From Chara braunii (Eukaryota; Streptophyta; Charophyceae; Charales; Characeae): 29,283 bases of DNA. The stretch is taken from NCBI GenBank assembly GCA_003427395.1, contig BFEA01000022.1:2990256-3019538 (forward strand). Direction: 5' to 3'. The notes beneath the pieces were generated by a model that searched no databases, was not told the DNA's origin, and was given only the letters and a program-made list of their open reading frames with translations. Each line of letters begins with the position of its first letter. The stretch's first letter is position 1. Below are positions 28,689-29,283 of this stretch, piece by piece. A program made the translations under genes and the position numbers.

Positions 28689-29283
28689 CCTGCAGCACAG
28701 CATAAGAGGTGGAGCAAGAAGCTCCCAGCCTCTAGCTATGGCTGCCTCCTCCTCCCTCCAAGTGCTTCTGCAGACCTCCAGCACTTCGCCTGATTACACC
28801 AGCAGCCAGCCAGCCAGCATGTACTCAAGTAGAATGGCCCAGCAGCATTGCCACAAGTGTGAGGCTGTTGGGTGGCAGGCTAGCTTTTATAGCTGGCTGA
28901 AGGCTGAGGGCAGCTGCCTTGCCCTCACCCAAATCCCGGAATAGGGCCTGGCCCTTGATCTAAATCGTGATCAAGGGCCAGAAATACTGATGTTTCCCTA
29001 AGGGAACTCAGTTCAGGCCACTGGGGATGCATCTGGCCTTCACCCACGGCCAGACGCAGCCCAGAAATGGTTGTACTCAACCATTTTTTAGCAGACTATT
29101 GTAACCAACAGTCTGTTGTCTATTCATAGTCCAGATGCTTCTAAACTTGCATCTGGACCGAGGCCGCGGCTAGATCCGCGGCCGTTTCCCCTTTTTTTTT
29201 CCAACTTCTTCCCCTTTCTTTTTCTTTTTTCCTTGTTTTTCTAAAGCAGGGGCAGCTCGTCGTTTGAAAAACGAACGAGCACG
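28640..29283. other. Hairpin array, LTR-like or promoter-like block
   Basis: Non-coding DNA made of successive, mutually different inverted repeats. Stems: 28670-28677/28683-28690 (8 bp), 28760-28766/28780-28786 (7), 28849-28854/28872-28877 (6), 28879-28885/28891-28897 (7, one mismatch), 28905-28912/28920-28927 (8), 28948-28960/28969-28981 (13), 28994-28999/29001-29006 (6), 29032-29038/29048-29054 (7), 29065-29073/29078-29086 (9), 29092-29101/29106-29115 (10, one mismatch), 29129-29138/29149-29158 (10), 29162-29169/29176-29183 (8), and 29255-29265/29269-29280 (11, one bulge). A TATAAAAG box on the minus strand (28884-28891) overlaps the loop of one hairpin. It may be a minus-strand LTR running off the window. 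Confidence 0.6.
28884..28891 (-). promoter_or_regulatory. Possible TATA box (minus strand)
   Basis: TATAAAAG on the minus strand, in the loop and inner stem of the hairpin at 28879-28897. About 75 bp downstream on that strand is a GGCTGGCTGCTGG motif, which also occurs about 80 bp downstream of the TATA-like loop of the Ty3 LTR (near 6475). This is supportive but not decisive. Confidence 0.35.

Overview
The window looks like intergenic, retroelement-rich nuclear DNA of a streptophyte (plant-lineage) eukaryote, probably a charophyte alga such as Chara. That species guess is an inference from the element types: a chromodomain Ty3/gypsy element, and plant-type L1 LINEs whose ORF1 carries a CCHC knuckle and whose ORF2 ends in a zf-RVT-like Cys/His region. 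No tRNA, rRNA, CRISPR or bacterial-style operon was seen, and no intact cellular gene can be named.

Layout. 1-394 is a hairpin-bearing leader with no recognisable 5' LTR. 395-5982 is a plus-strand Ty3/gypsy chromovirus (gag, protease, RT, RNase H, integrase, chromodomain), inactivated by six in-frame TAG codons and about five frameshifts. A polypurine tract at 6009-6022 and a hairpin-rich 3' LTR from 6023 to about 6592 follow. 6593-7153 is unassigned and holds one possible minus-strand exon. 7154-14530 is a nearly full-length minus-strand LINE (LINE-A) with a 39-nt poly(A) tail and only two stops in about 1,400 ORF2 codons. 14527-15190 is a truncated LINE 3' end (LINE-B). 15191-15899 is unassigned, with a CT microsatellite, an assembly gap and a convincing small plus-strand exon. 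15900 to about 23608 is a second long minus-strand LINE (LINE-C), more decayed, with a dead RT active site. 23609-24860 holds a T20-CAG acceptor-like site, a 31-nt G run, a LINE ORF2 scrap (LINE-D) joined to foreign sequence, and a plus-strand splice-donor candidate. 24860-29283 has no recognised gene. It carries 27-bp direct repeats, weak minus-strand reading frames, a 54-bp tandem repeat and, towards the end, a strikingly dense series of different perfect hairpins.

How the parts relate. Four LINE copies lie in the same (minus) orientation. LINE-A may have inserted into LINE-B, since a 12-bp target-site-like repeat flanks it. LINE-C may have inserted into a T-tract of a host intron. In the Ty3 element all in-frame stops are TAG and fit C-to-T change in CAG/CTG context, as expected from deamination of CHG-methylated, silenced DNA.

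The least explained signal is the hairpin array at 28905-29280, with related hairpin-rich DNA in the Ty3 leader and LTR and in 25848-28790. Both the Ty3 LTR and the 28.9-kb block place a TATA-like sequence in the loop of a hairpin. All product names rest on motif recognition by eye. No database search or folding program was run.
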